Positions 8,153 to 17,120 are shown, counted from the first letter of the stretch. The stretch is 64,000 nt of DNA from Paraburkholderia acidicola (GCF_002362315.1 NZ_MTZV01000006.1:1984001-2048000), one strand, 5' to 3'. The notes: generated from the sequence alone by a model not told the origin. Program-made: numbers and translations.

Positions 8153-8849
8153 CCGATACTCCCGATAAATTGAATTCGGAACGACTATTCAATCAGGAGC
8201 AAATAATGCATATTCCCGGTTTCGCTAAACCTGATGAGCGATAGGTATCCCCGCAGGTACACATCTACGTGTATCTGCGATGAAAAGTGGGAATTCCGAT
8301 TAATTGCCTGATTCGGAATTAACGACGTTCGGAATTGATGAAATGAGCAAGAAAATTTAAGGGTGAATCAAACATGCATGAATGCATTACGCTAACTCGC
8401 ATAATGGAATCACATGTCGCTGGAATCCCCTCCGACCTGCGTCTCTCCGCTAACTGCCGGCTTTGTTTTTTTCAATGCTACGACATGCTGAAAGGAATTT
8501 CAAAGATTTTTGGTGGAGAAATGTAATTTATGCGATTTAGCGTGACAACTCGCATAACCTGAATGGGAGTGAATGTAATACCCCCTTGTGCCGCTTTGTC
8601 ACTTTGTCACTCGATCGAAATAAGATTCGAAATAATGTCATTGCCAGATTCAATTTCAGGCAGTGAATCAGCAAGAATAACGGCGAATAAAAGCCCCAAC
8701 CGTGGGTCGATGTTCCGCAGGCGCATCGTGCGCGGCGACCGCCGCATTAACGAATCCCGAAGCCCCGATTCAGCAATCGCGACTTCGCGGCGAGCGCCGT
8801 TCGGGTTCATAGTTGAGGCCGACGACAACCGCCAACGGGAGACCCCAAC
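8153..8849. other. 697-bp gene-free divergent regulatory region
   Basis: No supported gene lies between the CitE-like gene and the itaconate-type operon. The stretch is more AT-rich than its surroundings and is full of short repeats. ATGCAT occurs twice at 8374-8387, AACTCGCATAA occurs at 8394-8404 and 8547-8557, CTTTGTCA is tandemly repeated at 8594-8609, and TCGAAATAA is repeated at 8615-8623 and 8627-8635. It probably carries divergent promoters and regulator sites. An open frame at 8563-8916 has no protein-like character. Confidence 0.55.
8529..8556. promoter_or_regulatory. Inverted repeat TATGCGA-N14-TCGCATA, candidate operator
   Basis: Seven-base arms form a perfect inverted repeat whose centres are 21 bp (two helical turns) apart, as expected for a dimeric regulator. 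A further half-site TCGCATA occurs at 8396-8402. The element lies about 300 bp upstream of the first gene of the itaconate-type operon. Confidence 0.4.
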
Positions 8850-9698
8850 GTGTCCGATTCCACTGCGAAGCTCGAGGCATGGCTCGACAGGACCGAGACC
8901 TGCCGCGACACCGTGACCGCATTTCCGCTCGCGGCGCTGTCCGCGACGCTGGACTATCCGCACACCGTGCAGGATGTGCCGCCGCTGTGGCACTGGCTGT
9001 ATTTCCTGCCAGTCTCGCCGCTCGCCATTGCCGGTGCGGACGGTCACCCGGAGCGCGGCGGCTTTCTGCCGCCCGTTCCATTGCCGCGCAGAATGTGGGC
9101 CGGCGGCCGGGTCACGTTCCATGCGCCGCTCCAGCCCGGCGACGTCGCGCAGCGCACGTCGACGATCGTCAATATCGAGGACAAGACCGGGCGCACGGGC
9201 CGGCTCGTATTCGTGACCGTGCGGCACGAGATCGAGGTGAACGGCGAGCCGAGAATCGACGAAGAGCAGGACCTCGTGTATCGCGAGGCGCCTTCCGCCG
9301 CGGCTCATGAGTCACAGAAGGAACCCGCCCGCGCGCCGTCCGACGAGACGTTCTCGCGCGTCATCCATCCTGATCCGGTGCTGTTGTTCCGCTATTCGGC
9401 GCTGACGTTCAACAGTCACCGCATTCACTACGACTATCCCTACGTCACGCAGGAAGAGGGCTATCCCGGTCTCATCGTGCATGGTCCGCTGATTGCCACG
9501 CTGCTTGTCGACCTCGTGCGCCGCGAGTTGCCCGACGCAACGCTGTCGACGTTTTCGTACCGCGCGCTGCGGCCCACGTTCGCACCGCAACCGTTCAGCG
9601 TCTGCGGCAAGCCATCGGCCGATGGCCACGGCCTCGAGCTATGGGCGAAAGACCACGACGGCTATCTGACGATGCGTGCGTCAGTGACGCTTGCCTGA
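8850..9698 (+). CDS. ich: MaoC-fold itaconyl-CoA / mesaconyl-C4-CoA hydratase
   Basis: The 282-residue protein is a double hot-dog hydratase. An N-terminal FAS1-like dehydratase half covers residues 1-150. The C-terminal MaoC half has the hydratase-2 signature FNSHRIHYDYPYV and GYPGLIVHGPL, with catalytic Asp/His in HRIHYD. This is the build of itaconyl-CoA hydratase (Ich) and mesaconyl-C4-CoA hydratase, which form (S)-citramalyl-CoA. It starts at GTG after an ACGGGAGA ribosome site. It leads an operon with a CoA-transferase and citramalyl-CoA lyase, the neighbours that Ich needs. Specificity is inferred from this context. Confidence 0.78.
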   Translation: MSDSTAKLEAWLDRTETCRDTVTAFPLAALSATLDYPHTVQDVPPLWHWLYFLPVSPLAIAGADGHPERGGFLPPVPLPRRMWAGGRVTFHAPLQPGDVAQRTSTIVNIEDKTGRTGRLVFVTVRHEIEVNGEPRIDEEQDLVYREAPSAAAHESQKEPARAPSDETFSRVIHPDPVLLFRYSALTFNSHRIHYDYPYVTQEEGYPGLIVHGPLIATLLVDLVRRELPDATLSTFSYRALRPTFAPQPFSVCGKPSADGHGLELWAKDHDGYLTMRASVTLA

Positions 9699-9716
9699 AT
9701 TTCCTCCGAACCCGCC

Positions 9717-10880
9717 ATGCAAACCACTCACTCCGACCAGTTCCAGGACATCCGCGAAGCGGTACGCGATCTCTGCCAGCAATTCTCCGGCGAATATTTT
9801 CGCAAGATCGACGAGGCGCGCGGCTATCCGGAAGCGTTTGTCGATGCGCTGACGAAGGCCGGCTGGCTCGCTGCATTAATACCGCAGGATTACGGCGGCT
9901 CCGGCCTCGGCTTGCTCGAAGCATCGGTGATCATGGAAGAGATCAATCGCGCAGGCGGCAACTCGGGTGCGTGCCATGGCCAGATGTACAACATGGGCAC
10001 GCTGTTGCGCCATGGTTCGGCCGAACAGAAGCAGCGTTATCTACCGAAAATCGCGAACGGCGAGCTGCGCCTGCAGTCGATGGGTGTGACCGAGCCGACC
10101 ACCGGCACCGATACGACGAAGATCAAGACCACCGCCGAGCGGCGTGGCGACCGCTATGTGATCAATGGGCAGAAGGTGTGGATCTCGCGCGTCCAGCATT
10201 CGGACCTGATGATCCTGCTCGCGCGTACGACACCGCTTGCCGATGTCACGCGTAAATCAGAAGGCATGTCGATTTTCCTCGTCGATCTGCGCGAAGCGAT
10301 CGGCCACGGGATGACCGTGCAACCGATCCTGAACATGGTCAATCACGAGACCAACGAACTCTTCTTCGACAACCTCGAGATTCCCGCGGAAAACCTCATC
10401 GGCGAAGAGGGGCAGGGCTTCCGGTACATCCTCGACGGACTCAATGCGGAGCGCACGCTGATTGCCGCCGAATGCATCGGCGATGGCTACTGGTTCATCG
10501 ACAAGGTCAGTGCTTACGCGAAAGAGCGCATCGTGTTCGGTCGACCGATCGGGCAGAACCAGGGCGTGCAGTTTCCGATCGCGCGTGCGTTCGTCAACGT
10601 CGAGGCCGCGAGCCTGATGCGCTTCGAGGCCGCGCGCCGTTTCGATGCGCACGAACCGTGCGGTGCCCAGGCGAACATGGCGAAGCTGCTCGCTGCGGAT
10701 GCATCATGGGAAGCCGCCAACGCCTGCCTGCAGTTTCACGGCGGCTTTGGCTTTGCGTGCGAGTACGACGTCGAGCGCAAGTTTCGCGAGACGCGGCTCT
10801 ATCAGGTCGCGCCGATCTCGACGAACCTGATTCTCTCGTACGTGGCCGAGCATATTCTCGGCTTGCCGCGTTCGTTTTGA
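9717..10880 (+). CDS. Acyl-CoA dehydrogenase in itaconate-type operon
   Basis: The 387-residue protein has the three acyl-CoA dehydrogenase parts: N-terminal helices, a beta domain (LQSMGVTEPTTGTD) and a C-terminal helical domain with RIVFGRPIGQNQ and the FAD-contact HGGFGFACEYDVER. In MCAD-type enzymes the catalytic Glu lies in a YEGT motif near the C-terminus; here the equivalent stretch reads QVAPIST, with no Glu. It may use a Glu elsewhere, as isovaleryl-CoA dehydrogenase does. A homologous gene sits in the P. aeruginosa itaconate locus, where its role is not essential. It could act on methylsuccinyl-CoA. Confidence 0.8.
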   Translation: MQTTHSDQFQDIREAVRDLCQQFSGEYFRKIDEARGYPEAFVDALTKAGWLAALIPQDYGGSGLGLLEASVIMEEINRAGGNSGACHGQMYNMGTLLRHGSAEQKQRYLPKIANGELRLQSMGVTEPTTGTDTTKIKTTAERRGDRYVINGQKVWISRVQHSDLMILLARTTPLADVTRKSEGMSIFLVDLREAIGHGMTVQPILNMVNHETNELFFDNLEIPAENLIGEEGQGFRYILDGLNAERTLIAAECIGDGYWFIDKVSAYAKERIVFGRPIGQNQGVQFPIARAFVNVEAASLMRFEAARRFDAHEPCGAQANMAKLLAADASWEAANACLQFHGGFGFACEYDVERKFRETRLYQVAPISTNLILSYVAEHILGLPRSF

Positions 10881-10891
10881 GGGCCGACGAC

Positions 10892-12073
10892 ATGACGAGA
10901 CCGCTCGACGGCATCAAGGTCATCACGCTCGAACATGCGATCGCCGCGCCGTTCTGCACGCGGCAACTCGCCGACATGGGCGCGCGCGTCATCAAGGTGG
11001 AGCGCCCCGGCTCGGGCGATTTCGCGCGCGGTTACGACGAACGCGTGCACGGCCTCGCGTCGCATTTCGTGTGGGTGAATCGTTCGAAGGAAAGTCTCAC
11101 GCTCGATGTGAAGCATACAGACGCGAGCAACATTCTCGACGCACTCGTCGCGGACGCGGATGTGCTCGTGCAGAACCTCGCGCCCGGCGCGGCGGAACGG
11201 CTCGGGCTCAGCTACGCCGCGCTCAGCGAGCGCTATCCGAAGCTGATCGTCTGCGATATCTCGGGCTATGGCGCAGACGGTCCGTACCGCGACAAGAAAG
11301 CCTACGACCTGCTGATCCAGAGCGAATCGGGCTTTCTGTCGATCACCGGGTCGCCGGGTGTGCCCGCCAAGGCGGGCTGCTCGATCGCCGATATCGCGGC
11401 GGGCATGCATGCGTATGCGAGCATCCTTAATGCGCTGCTGCTGCGCGGACGTACCGGCAAGGGTTGCCGCATCGACGTGTCGATGCTGGAGAGCATGGTG
11501 GAATGGATGGGCTATCCGCTGTACTACGCGATCGATGGACAGAGCCCGCCGGCGTTGTCGGGCGCCGCGCACGCGACGATCTATCCGTATGGCCCGTTTC
11601 CAGCCGGTGACGGCAAGACCGTGATGCTTGGATTGCAGAACGAGCGCGAATGGAAGCTTTTCTGTGAGCAGGTGCTCGAAAACCCCGCGCTCGCTGACGA
11701 TCCGCGCTTCGACACGAATTCGAAACGCTCCGCTACACGCGAGGCGTTGCACGCCGTGATCGTGGCAGCATTCTCGACACTGAGCGCAGCGGACGTGATC
11801 GCGCGACTCGATCACGCCGGTATCGCCAATGCACAGATGAACACGCTCGACGATGTATGGGCGCATCCGCAATTGCAGGCGCGCGAACGCTGGCGCACCG
11901 TCGGCACACCAGCTGGTGAAATACCCGCACTGCTGCCACCCGGTGTGCCCAATACCGTCGATCCGCGCATGGATGCGGTGCCCGCGCTCGGCGAACACAC
12001 CGACGCGATACTCGGCGAACTCGGCTATACGTTCGCGCAGATCAATGCGTTGCGCGCGGCCGGCGCCATCTGA
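10892..12073 (+). CDS. ict: CaiB/BaiF class III CoA-transferase, likely itaconate CoA-transferase
   Basis: The 393-residue protein is a class III CoA-transferase. It opens with PLDGIKVITLEHAIAAPFC and carries the catalytic aspartate Asp167 in SIADIAAG, the position of Asp169 in formyl-CoA transferase. The start is the ATG at 10892, 11 bp after the acyl-CoA dehydrogenase stop; the frame is open upstream but that part overlaps the previous gene. In P. aeruginosa the itaconate CoA-transferase is of this class, with succinyl-CoA as donor. Placement between hydratase and lyase supports activation of itaconate or a related C5 diacid. Confidence 0.78.
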   Translation: MTRPLDGIKVITLEHAIAAPFCTRQLADMGARVIKVERPGSGDFARGYDERVHGLASHFVWVNRSKESLTLDVKHTDASNILDALVADADVLVQNLAPGAAERLGLSYAALSERYPKLIVCDISGYGADGPYRDKKAYDLLIQSESGFLSITGSPGVPAKAGCSIADIAAGMHAYASILNALLLRGRTGKGCRIDVSMLESMVEWMGYPLYYAIDGQSPPALSGAAHATIYPYGPFPAGDGKTVMLGLQNEREWKLFCEQVLENPALADDPRFDTNSKRSATREALHAVIVAAFSTLSAADVIARLDHAGIANAQMNTLDDVWAHPQLQARERWRTVGTPAGEIPALLPPGVPNTVDPRMDAVPALGEHTDAILGELGYTFAQINALRAAGAI

Positions 12074-12092
12074 ACCTTCTGGAGATGCAGCG

Positions 12093-13508
12093 ATGAACGA
12101 TCATCCGAGCCGCACGCTCGCGACCTTTGCCGCGCAACTGCGCTTCGACGCGATTCCGCACGATGTCGTGGAGCGCACGGTGAACCTGTATGTGGACTGG
12201 CTCGGCTCGGCGCTTGCGGGCAAGGGTGCGCGGCCGGTCGAAACCATCGCGCGATTCGCGCGTGCCGCGGGCGGGGCAGGTGCTTGCACGGGCGAGCATG
12301 CAGGCATGGCGGAAGTGCTGATCGACCGCAGGCGCACGACACCTTACTTCGCCGCGATGATCAACGCGGCCGCCTCGCATTTCGTCGAGCAGGACGACGT
12401 GCACAACGGGTCGGTGTTCCATCCGGCGGCGGTCGTGTTTCCGGTTGCACTTGCGCTTGCGCAGGCATCGAATGCGTCGGGCCGCGAGTTTATCGCGGCA
12501 GTCGTGGCGGGTTACGAAACAGGCATCCGGATCGGCGAATTTCTTGGGCGCTCGCACTACAAGATTTTCCATACGACCGGCACGGCCGGTACAGTCGCCG
12601 CTGCGGCGACCGCGGGCCGATTGCTCGGTCTGACGCCGGAACAGATGCTCGATGCGTTCGGCTCGGCCGGCACGCAGGCAAGCGGCCTGTGGGAATTCCT
12701 GCGCGACGCCGCCGATTCGAAGCAACTCCACACCGCGATGGCGGCCGCGAACGGCGTGATGGCCGCGACGCTCGCGGCAGACGGTTTCAAGGGCGCCACG
12801 CATATCCTGGAGGGCGCGCAAGGGATGGCTGCGGGGATGTCGACGGATGCAGACCCGACGCGTCTCACCGACCGTCTCGGCGAGCGCTGGGCGACGATCG
12901 AGACATCGTTCAAGTACCACGCCGCGTGCCGGCACACGCACCCAGCCGCCGATGCGTTGCTCGCGGTGATCGACGAACATGGGCTCGACGCGGACGACAT
13001 CGTTCGCGTGACGGCGCATGTGCATCAGGGCGCGCTCGATGTGCTGGGTCCGGTGCACACACCCGTCACCGTCCATCAGGCGAAGTTCAACATGGGCACG
13101 GTGCTGGGTCTCGTCGCGTATCGCGGGCGGGCCGGCGTGAACGATTTCGAGCGCGATTTTGCAGTTGGCGATATCGTCGCGTTCCGCGACAAGGTACAGA
13201 TGGCGCTCGACGACGAAGTCGATCGCGCCTACCCCGCGCGCTGGATCGGCAAGGTCAGCGTGCTGACGCGCGATGGTCGCGAACTGCAGGGGCGCGTCGA
13301 CGAACCGAAGGGCGATCCAGGCAATACGTTGTCGCGCGATGAGATCGATGCGAAGTTTCGCCAGCTCGCGGCGTTCTCCGGTGCTGCGACAGACGCTGAA
13401 GCGGCGCAGCTACTTGCTGCAGCGTGGAACGTGGCAACGGTGCCGCATGTTGGAGCGTTGTTCGGTGGCGCGCCGCAGGCCGCGGTGTCAATCCCGGCTG
13501 CGGCATGA
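12093..13508 (+). CDS. MmgE/PrpD family protein
   Basis: The 471-residue protein has the all-helical plus alpha/beta layout of MmgE/PrpD, with family motifs GHxx-type DDVHNGSVFHPAAVVFP, TGTAGTVAAAATAGRLLGL and YHAACRHTHPAADAL. Known members are 2-methylcitrate dehydratase and cis-aconitate decarboxylase (IRG1/CAD), the enzyme that makes itaconate. A PrpD homologue sits in the P. aeruginosa itaconate locus. Here it could decarboxylate, dehydrate or isomerise a tricarboxylate feeding the pathway; the reaction is not known. It starts 19 bp after ict with a GGAG ribosome site, and its stop overlaps the lyase start (ATGA). Confidence 0.82.
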   Translation: MNDHPSRTLATFAAQLRFDAIPHDVVERTVNLYVDWLGSALAGKGARPVETIARFARAAGGAGACTGEHAGMAEVLIDRRRTTPYFAAMINAAASHFVEQDDVHNGSVFHPAAVVFPVALALAQASNASGREFIAAVVAGYETGIRIGEFLGRSHYKIFHTTGTAGTVAAAATAGRLLGLTPEQMLDAFGSAGTQASGLWEFLRDAADSKQLHTAMAAANGVMAATLAADGFKGATHILEGAQGMAAGMSTDADPTRLTDRLGERWATIETSFKYHAACRHTHPAADALLAVIDEHGLDADDIVRVTAHVHQGALDVLGPVHTPVTVHQAKFNMGTVLGLVAYRGRAGVNDFERDFAVGDIVAFRDKVQMALDDEVDRAYPARWIGKVSVLTRDGRELQGRVDEPKGDPGNTLSRDEIDAKFRQLAAFSGAATDAEAAQLLAAAWNVATVPHVGALFGGAPQAAVSIPAAA

Positions 13509-14311
13509 ACGCGCGCTCCTATCTGTTCGTGCCCGGCAATCGCCCGGAGCGCTTCGAGAAGGCGCGTGCGGCAGGTGCTGATGCAGTGATCCTGGACCTC
13601 GAAGACGCCGTGCCGCCGGACCAGAAATCCACCGCACGCGACACCGTGCTCGCGCACTTGGAGCCAATGCGACCGGCGTTCGTGCGCATCAATGCGGCAG
13701 ACACACGGTGGTTTGCCGATGACCTGGCCGCGCTAGCCGGTCATCCAGGCGTCGCGGGGATCGTGCTGCCGAAAGCGGAAACGCGCGAACAGATCGACGC
13801 GGTCCTGACGCGTGCGCATCCGGCGCTCGCCGTCCTGCCGATCCTCGAAACCGCGCGCGGTCTGGCCAGCGTCACGACACTGTGCGAAACGCCGAAGGTG
13901 CCACGCGTGCTATTTGGCACACTCGATTTCCAGATCGACATGAATATCGAAGGCGACGGCGACGAGCTGCTGTTTTTCCGCTCGCAGATCGTGCTCGCAT
14001 CGCGGCTCGCGGGCATCGAGGCGCCTGTCGACGGCCCGTCGACCGTACTCGACGATCCCGCTGCGATTGAGGCCGATGCACGGCGCGCCCGGCGCCTCGG
14101 TTTTGGCGGCAAGCTGTGCATCCATCCGAAGCAGATCGACGCGGTGCATCGCGCGTATGCGTGGACCGACGACGAGAAAGCCTGGGCGGAGCGTGTGCTG
14201 CAAGCGGTGCAGGCAAGCGGCGGCTCGGCCGTCGCCGTGGACGGCAAGATGGTCGACCTGCCGGTCATCCTGAAGGCGCAACGCATCGCAGGCAGCAGCG
14301 GGCAGACGTGA
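13505..14311 (+). CDS. ccl: CitE-like (S)-citramalyl-CoA lyase
   Basis: The 268-residue protein is a CitE-family lyase: RSYLFVPGNRPERFEKA at the start, then the metal-binding VILDLEDAVPP, arginine strand FVRINA, glutamate in PILETARG and the C-terminal KLCIHPKQI. Such enzymes split (S)-citramalyl-CoA to acetyl-CoA and pyruvate (Ccl) or L-malyl-CoA. The start codon overlaps the stop of the MmgE/PrpD gene, so the two are translationally coupled. With the CoA-transferase and hydratase it completes the three-step itaconate route. Similar enzymes for malyl-CoA cannot be ruled out from sequence alone. Confidence 0.8.
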   Translation: MNARSYLFVPGNRPERFEKARAAGADAVILDLEDAVPPDQKSTARDTVLAHLEPMRPAFVRINAADTRWFADDLAALAGHPGVAGIVLPKAETREQIDAVLTRAHPALAVLPILETARGLASVTTLCETPKVPRVLFGTLDFQIDMNIEGDGDELLFFRSQIVLASRLAGIEAPVDGPSTVLDDPAAIEADARRARRLGFGGKLCIHPKQIDAVHRAYAWTDDEKAWAERVLQAVQASGGSAVAVDGKMVDLPVILKAQRIAGSSGQT

Positions 14312-14318
14312 AAGACCC

Positions 14319-14346
14319 GGGCCGCTACGCGCCACGCGTGCGGCCC
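14319..14346 (+). terminator. GC-rich hairpin after the lyase gene
   Basis: GGGCCGC (14319-14325) pairs perfectly with GCGGCCC (14340-14346) across a 14-base loop, eight bases after the lyase stop. No T-tract follows, so it is a weak terminator, an attenuator or a 3'-end stabiliser rather than a clear intrinsic terminator. It separates the catabolic genes from the LysR gene. Confidence 0.4.
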
Positions 14347-14396
14347 CGGCGGAAGGGCGCATTTCCAAACGTGTAGCGCACACTCGGTTAATATCG

Positions 14397-15323
14397 ATGT
14401 CCATCGTTTCGATGCCGCCTTTATCTACCGACATGCACGTCGATTTCGTCGACCTGAATCTGATCGTCACCCTCGCCGACACGAAGAACCTCGCGCGCGC
14501 GGCCGAACGCTGCCATCTGTCGCCGCCGGCCGCGAGCACCCGCGTGAAGAATCTCGAAGAGGACCTGGGGTTTCGTCTGCTGTATCGCACGAGCCAGGGT
14601 ATGACGCTGACGCCGGCCGGCGAATCGTTCGTGCGCCACGCGCGGCTCGTGCTGGAGCGCGTCGAACATCTCGCGGCCGACATGCAGGATTTTGGCGAAG
14701 GCATCAAGGGGCACGTGCGCATCTGGGCGAACACGACCGCGATCAGCGAGTTTCTTCCGGCGGTGCTGAGCCAGTTCCTGCGCGATCATCACGACGTCAA
14801 TATCGAACTGCGCGAAGTGCTGAGCGGTGAAATCGTCAAAGGCGTCGCGGATGGTGCGACCGATATCGGCATTGTTGCCGGCAACGTCGATGCCGGGCAT
14901 CTGGAGATGCTGCCGTATCGCGACGACCGGCTGGTGCTCGTCGCAGCGCCTGGTCATCCGCTCGCGCAACGCACGTCCGTCGATTTCTCGGAGACGCTGG
15001 ACGACGACTTCATCAGCCTGCCGACATCGAGTGCGATTCACTCGTTCATCACGATCGCCGCGGACGCGCTCGGACGGCGCATCAAGCTGCGCATCCAGGT
15101 CGGCAATTTCGAAGCGGCGTGCCGGATGATCGCCGCGGGCGTCGGGATCGGCATCGTGCCCGAATCGGTCGCGCTGCGACACGCGACGACGATGCGGATC
15201 GCGACTGTCCGGCTCAACGATGCGTGGGCCGAACGCAAGCTCAAGATCTGCGTGCGCAGCCTGAACGATCTGCCGCAATTTTCTCGCAAGCTGATCGATA
15301 TGCTCTTGAGCAGCGATAGCTGA
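14397..15323 (+). CDS. LysR-family regulator of the itaconate-type locus
   Basis: The protein has a typical LysR helix-turn-helix (NLARAAERCHLSPPAASTRV) and a substrate-binding domain with the central GTDIGI-like strand DGATDIGIVAG. Three in-frame ATGs compete: 14397, 14412 and 14433. The one at 14433 gives the usual LysR N-terminus (MHVDFVDLNL), and none has a strong ribosome site. In P. aeruginosa a LysR protein lies divergent from the itaconate genes; here it lies downstream on the same strand, about 85 bp after the lyase. Activation of the operon by an itaconate-pathway intermediate is an inference. Confidence 0.83.
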   Translation: MSIVSMPPLSTDMHVDFVDLNLIVTLADTKNLARAAERCHLSPPAASTRVKNLEEDLGFRLLYRTSQGMTLTPAGESFVRHARLVLERVEHLAADMQDFGEGIKGHVRIWANTTAISEFLPAVLSQFLRDHHDVNIELREVLSGEIVKGVADGATDIGIVAGNVDAGHLEMLPYRDDRLVLVAAPGHPLAQRTSVDFSETLDDDFISLPTSSAIHSFITIAADALGRRIKLRIQVGNFEAACRMIAAGVGIGIVPESVALRHATTMRIATVRLNDAWAERKLKICVRSLNDLPQFSRKLIDMLLSSDS

Positions 15324-15583
15324 CACACGTGCTGGACCTACCGTTTGCTGCGGGAAAACCCGTGCTTCGATAACCCGATCGCGCGTCTGAACGCATCTGA
15401 ACGCGGCTGTTCGCAGTGCCTGAACGAGCCGTTCCAAAAAAGCAAATTCCGCTGGCGTTTCGGCGGGCGCAAGCTCCCACTGCAGATCAACCCAGTTCGA
15501 CGCCGCCCAGTCCGCCCCGAAGTGCCTCGCGAGAAAGCACGGGTCCGCCACGTTGCCGTCGATAGAACCAATCGGAGACACAT

Positions 15584-16984
15584 TTGGCTATCGTCAATTC
15601 GGGCGCCCGGCTCGACCGGCTGCCTGTCAGCCGTTTTCACTGGAAAATCCTCGGCCTGATCGGCGCGGGTGCTTTCCTCGACGCCTTCGACATCTACCTC
15701 GCCAACGGCTCGCTTGCCGCGATGGTGAAAAGCGGTTTCACCGACTTAAGGCTCGGCTCGTTCTTCATTTCCGCGACCTTCCTCGGCATGATGATCGGCG
15801 CCGGGTTGTCAGGCTATCTCGGCGACCGGTTTGGCCGGCGCTATTCGTATCAGGCGAATCTCGCGATCTTCGGTCTTGCATCGCTTGCCGCGTGCTTTGC
15901 GCCGGACATCTACTGGCTGATCGTGCTGCGCTTCGTGATGGGCGTCGGGCTCGGCGCGGAACTGGTCGTCGCGGCGGGCACGCTGTGCGAGTTCGTACCG
16001 CCGGCTTCGCGCGGACGCTGGACTTCGCTGCTTGCGTTGATCATCAATTCGGGGCTGCTCGGTGCGACCGCGATCGGCTACTGGGTGATTCCGCATCTCG
16101 GCTGGCGCTATATGTTCGCGATTGCGGGCATTGGTGCATTGATTGTCTGGGTGCTGCGGCACCGGATGCCGGAATCGCCGCGCTGGCTCGAAACTGTCGG
16201 CCGGCTGGAGGAGGCGGAAGCGACCGTGGCGGCGATCGAACGCGAAGTCGCGGCGCAGGTCGGTGTGCTGCCGCCGGTGGCGCACGTGATGAGCCACGCG
16301 GTGCCGCATGCGCCGATCTCTGCGCTGTTTGCGCGCGGCATGCTTGGTCGCACGCTGGTCGCGGCGCTGACGTGCATGGCGATCAACATGTCGTTGTACG
16401 GTTTCGTCGCGTGGTTGCCGACGTTCTTCGTGAAGGAAGGGCTGACCATCGTGCAGTCGCTGGGCTTCGTGCTGTTGATGTCGTTCGGCGCGCCAGCTGG
16501 CGCCGTGGTCGGCTACTTCGCTGCAGACCGGATCGGCCGGCGTAATGGGCTCGTGCTGTTCTCGGCCGTGACTGTCGCGCTTAGCTACGTGTACGTGCAG
16601 ATGCGTGAGCCCGCGGCGATCTCGATCGTGGGCTTTGCGCTGGTGACGGCTATCTATACGGTCTGCACGCTTGGCCTGTTTGGCTACATTCCTGAGCTCT
16701 TTCCTACTACGCACCGGCTGCGCGGCACCGGTATCGCCGGTACCTGCGGACGCGCCGCGTCGATGTCGACGCCGTACGTTGCGATCGTGCTCTATACGCA
16801 TTTTGGCGTGACCGGTGTGGTGACGATGGTGAGCGGCGCGCTGGTGCTGTTGAGTATCGCGATCCTTGCGTTGAGGATTGAGACGAGTCAGTTGACGCTT
16901 GAGGCGATCTCGCCGGGGTTGGGTGAACGTAGCGGCGAATCCGGGGATGCGCTAACGGCTCGCGCGCCGACGGGTGCGCATTGA
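15584..16984 (+). CDS. MFS carrier, probable dicarboxylate importer of the itaconate-type locus
   Basis: The 466-residue protein has about 12 membrane segments. Helix 1 carries FLDAFDIYLANG and the 2-3 loop GDRFGRR, a layout shared by aromatic acid:H+ symporters and sugar-porter-like carriers, and PESPRWL follows helix 6. Translation starts at TTG (15584) preceded by a good ribosome site (CGGAGAC); the next ATG would remove the first helix. It closes the same-strand gene series that begins at 8850, suggesting it imports itaconate or a related diacid in place of the TRAP carrier found near the P. aeruginosa locus. Confidence 0.78.
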   Translation: MAIVNSGARLDRLPVSRFHWKILGLIGAGAFLDAFDIYLANGSLAAMVKSGFTDLRLGSFFISATFLGMMIGAGLSGYLGDRFGRRYSYQANLAIFGLASLAACFAPDIYWLIVLRFVMGVGLGAELVVAAGTLCEFVPPASRGRWTSLLALIINSGLLGATAIGYWVIPHLGWRYMFAIAGIGALIVWVLRHRMPESPRWLETVGRLEEAEATVAAIEREVAAQVGVLPPVAHVMSHAVPHAPISALFARGMLGRTLVAALTCMAINMSLYGFVAWLPTFFVKEGLTIVQSLGFVLLMSFGAPAGAVVGYFAADRIGRRNGLVLFSAVTVALSYVYVQMREPAAISIVGFALVTAIYTVCTLGLFGYIPELFPTTHRLRGTGIAGTCGRAASMSTPYVAIVLYTHFGVTGVVTMVSGALVLLSIAILALRIETSQLTLEAISPGLGERSGESGDALTARAPTGAH

Positions 16985-17068
16985 ATGGCCGAGTCATAAG
17001 CCAGTGCTTGATGAACCGCTAACACGAATCGCGTGTGATATCTCGATAGAAGCGGCGTATCGGCATGG

Positions 17069-17120
17069 CGGCCTGAACGATAGGACTCAAACCTACGACT
17101 CTCCGATCCCAAATCAACGA
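17069..17120 (-). pseudogene. tRNA-Pro-like 3'-half fragment
   Basis: On the minus strand an anticodon-loop-like TTTGGGA (17107-17113) is followed, with exactly tRNA-Pro spacing, by a stem remnant, a variable region GAGTC, and a complete T-arm GTAGG-TTTGAGT-CCTAT (17080-17096). Seven acceptor bases and CCG in place of CCA come next. No D-arm is found upstream, so the 5' half is missing. It resembles the tRNA 3' ends that integrases use as attachment sites. Confidence 0.33.

Noticed and set aside
8563..8916. 117-codon plus-strand open frame ahead of the hydratase gene
   Set aside because: Composition is Arg/Ser/Pro-rich as in random high-GC frames, it overlaps the real hydratase start, and no family motif is visible.
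15340..15581. Minus-strand frame in the gap between the LysR gene and the MFS gene that looks protein-like (WELAPAETPAEFAFLERLVQ)
   Set aside because: It runs without a stop into the antisense of the LysR gene and matches no family I know. It may be a remnant but is not supportable.
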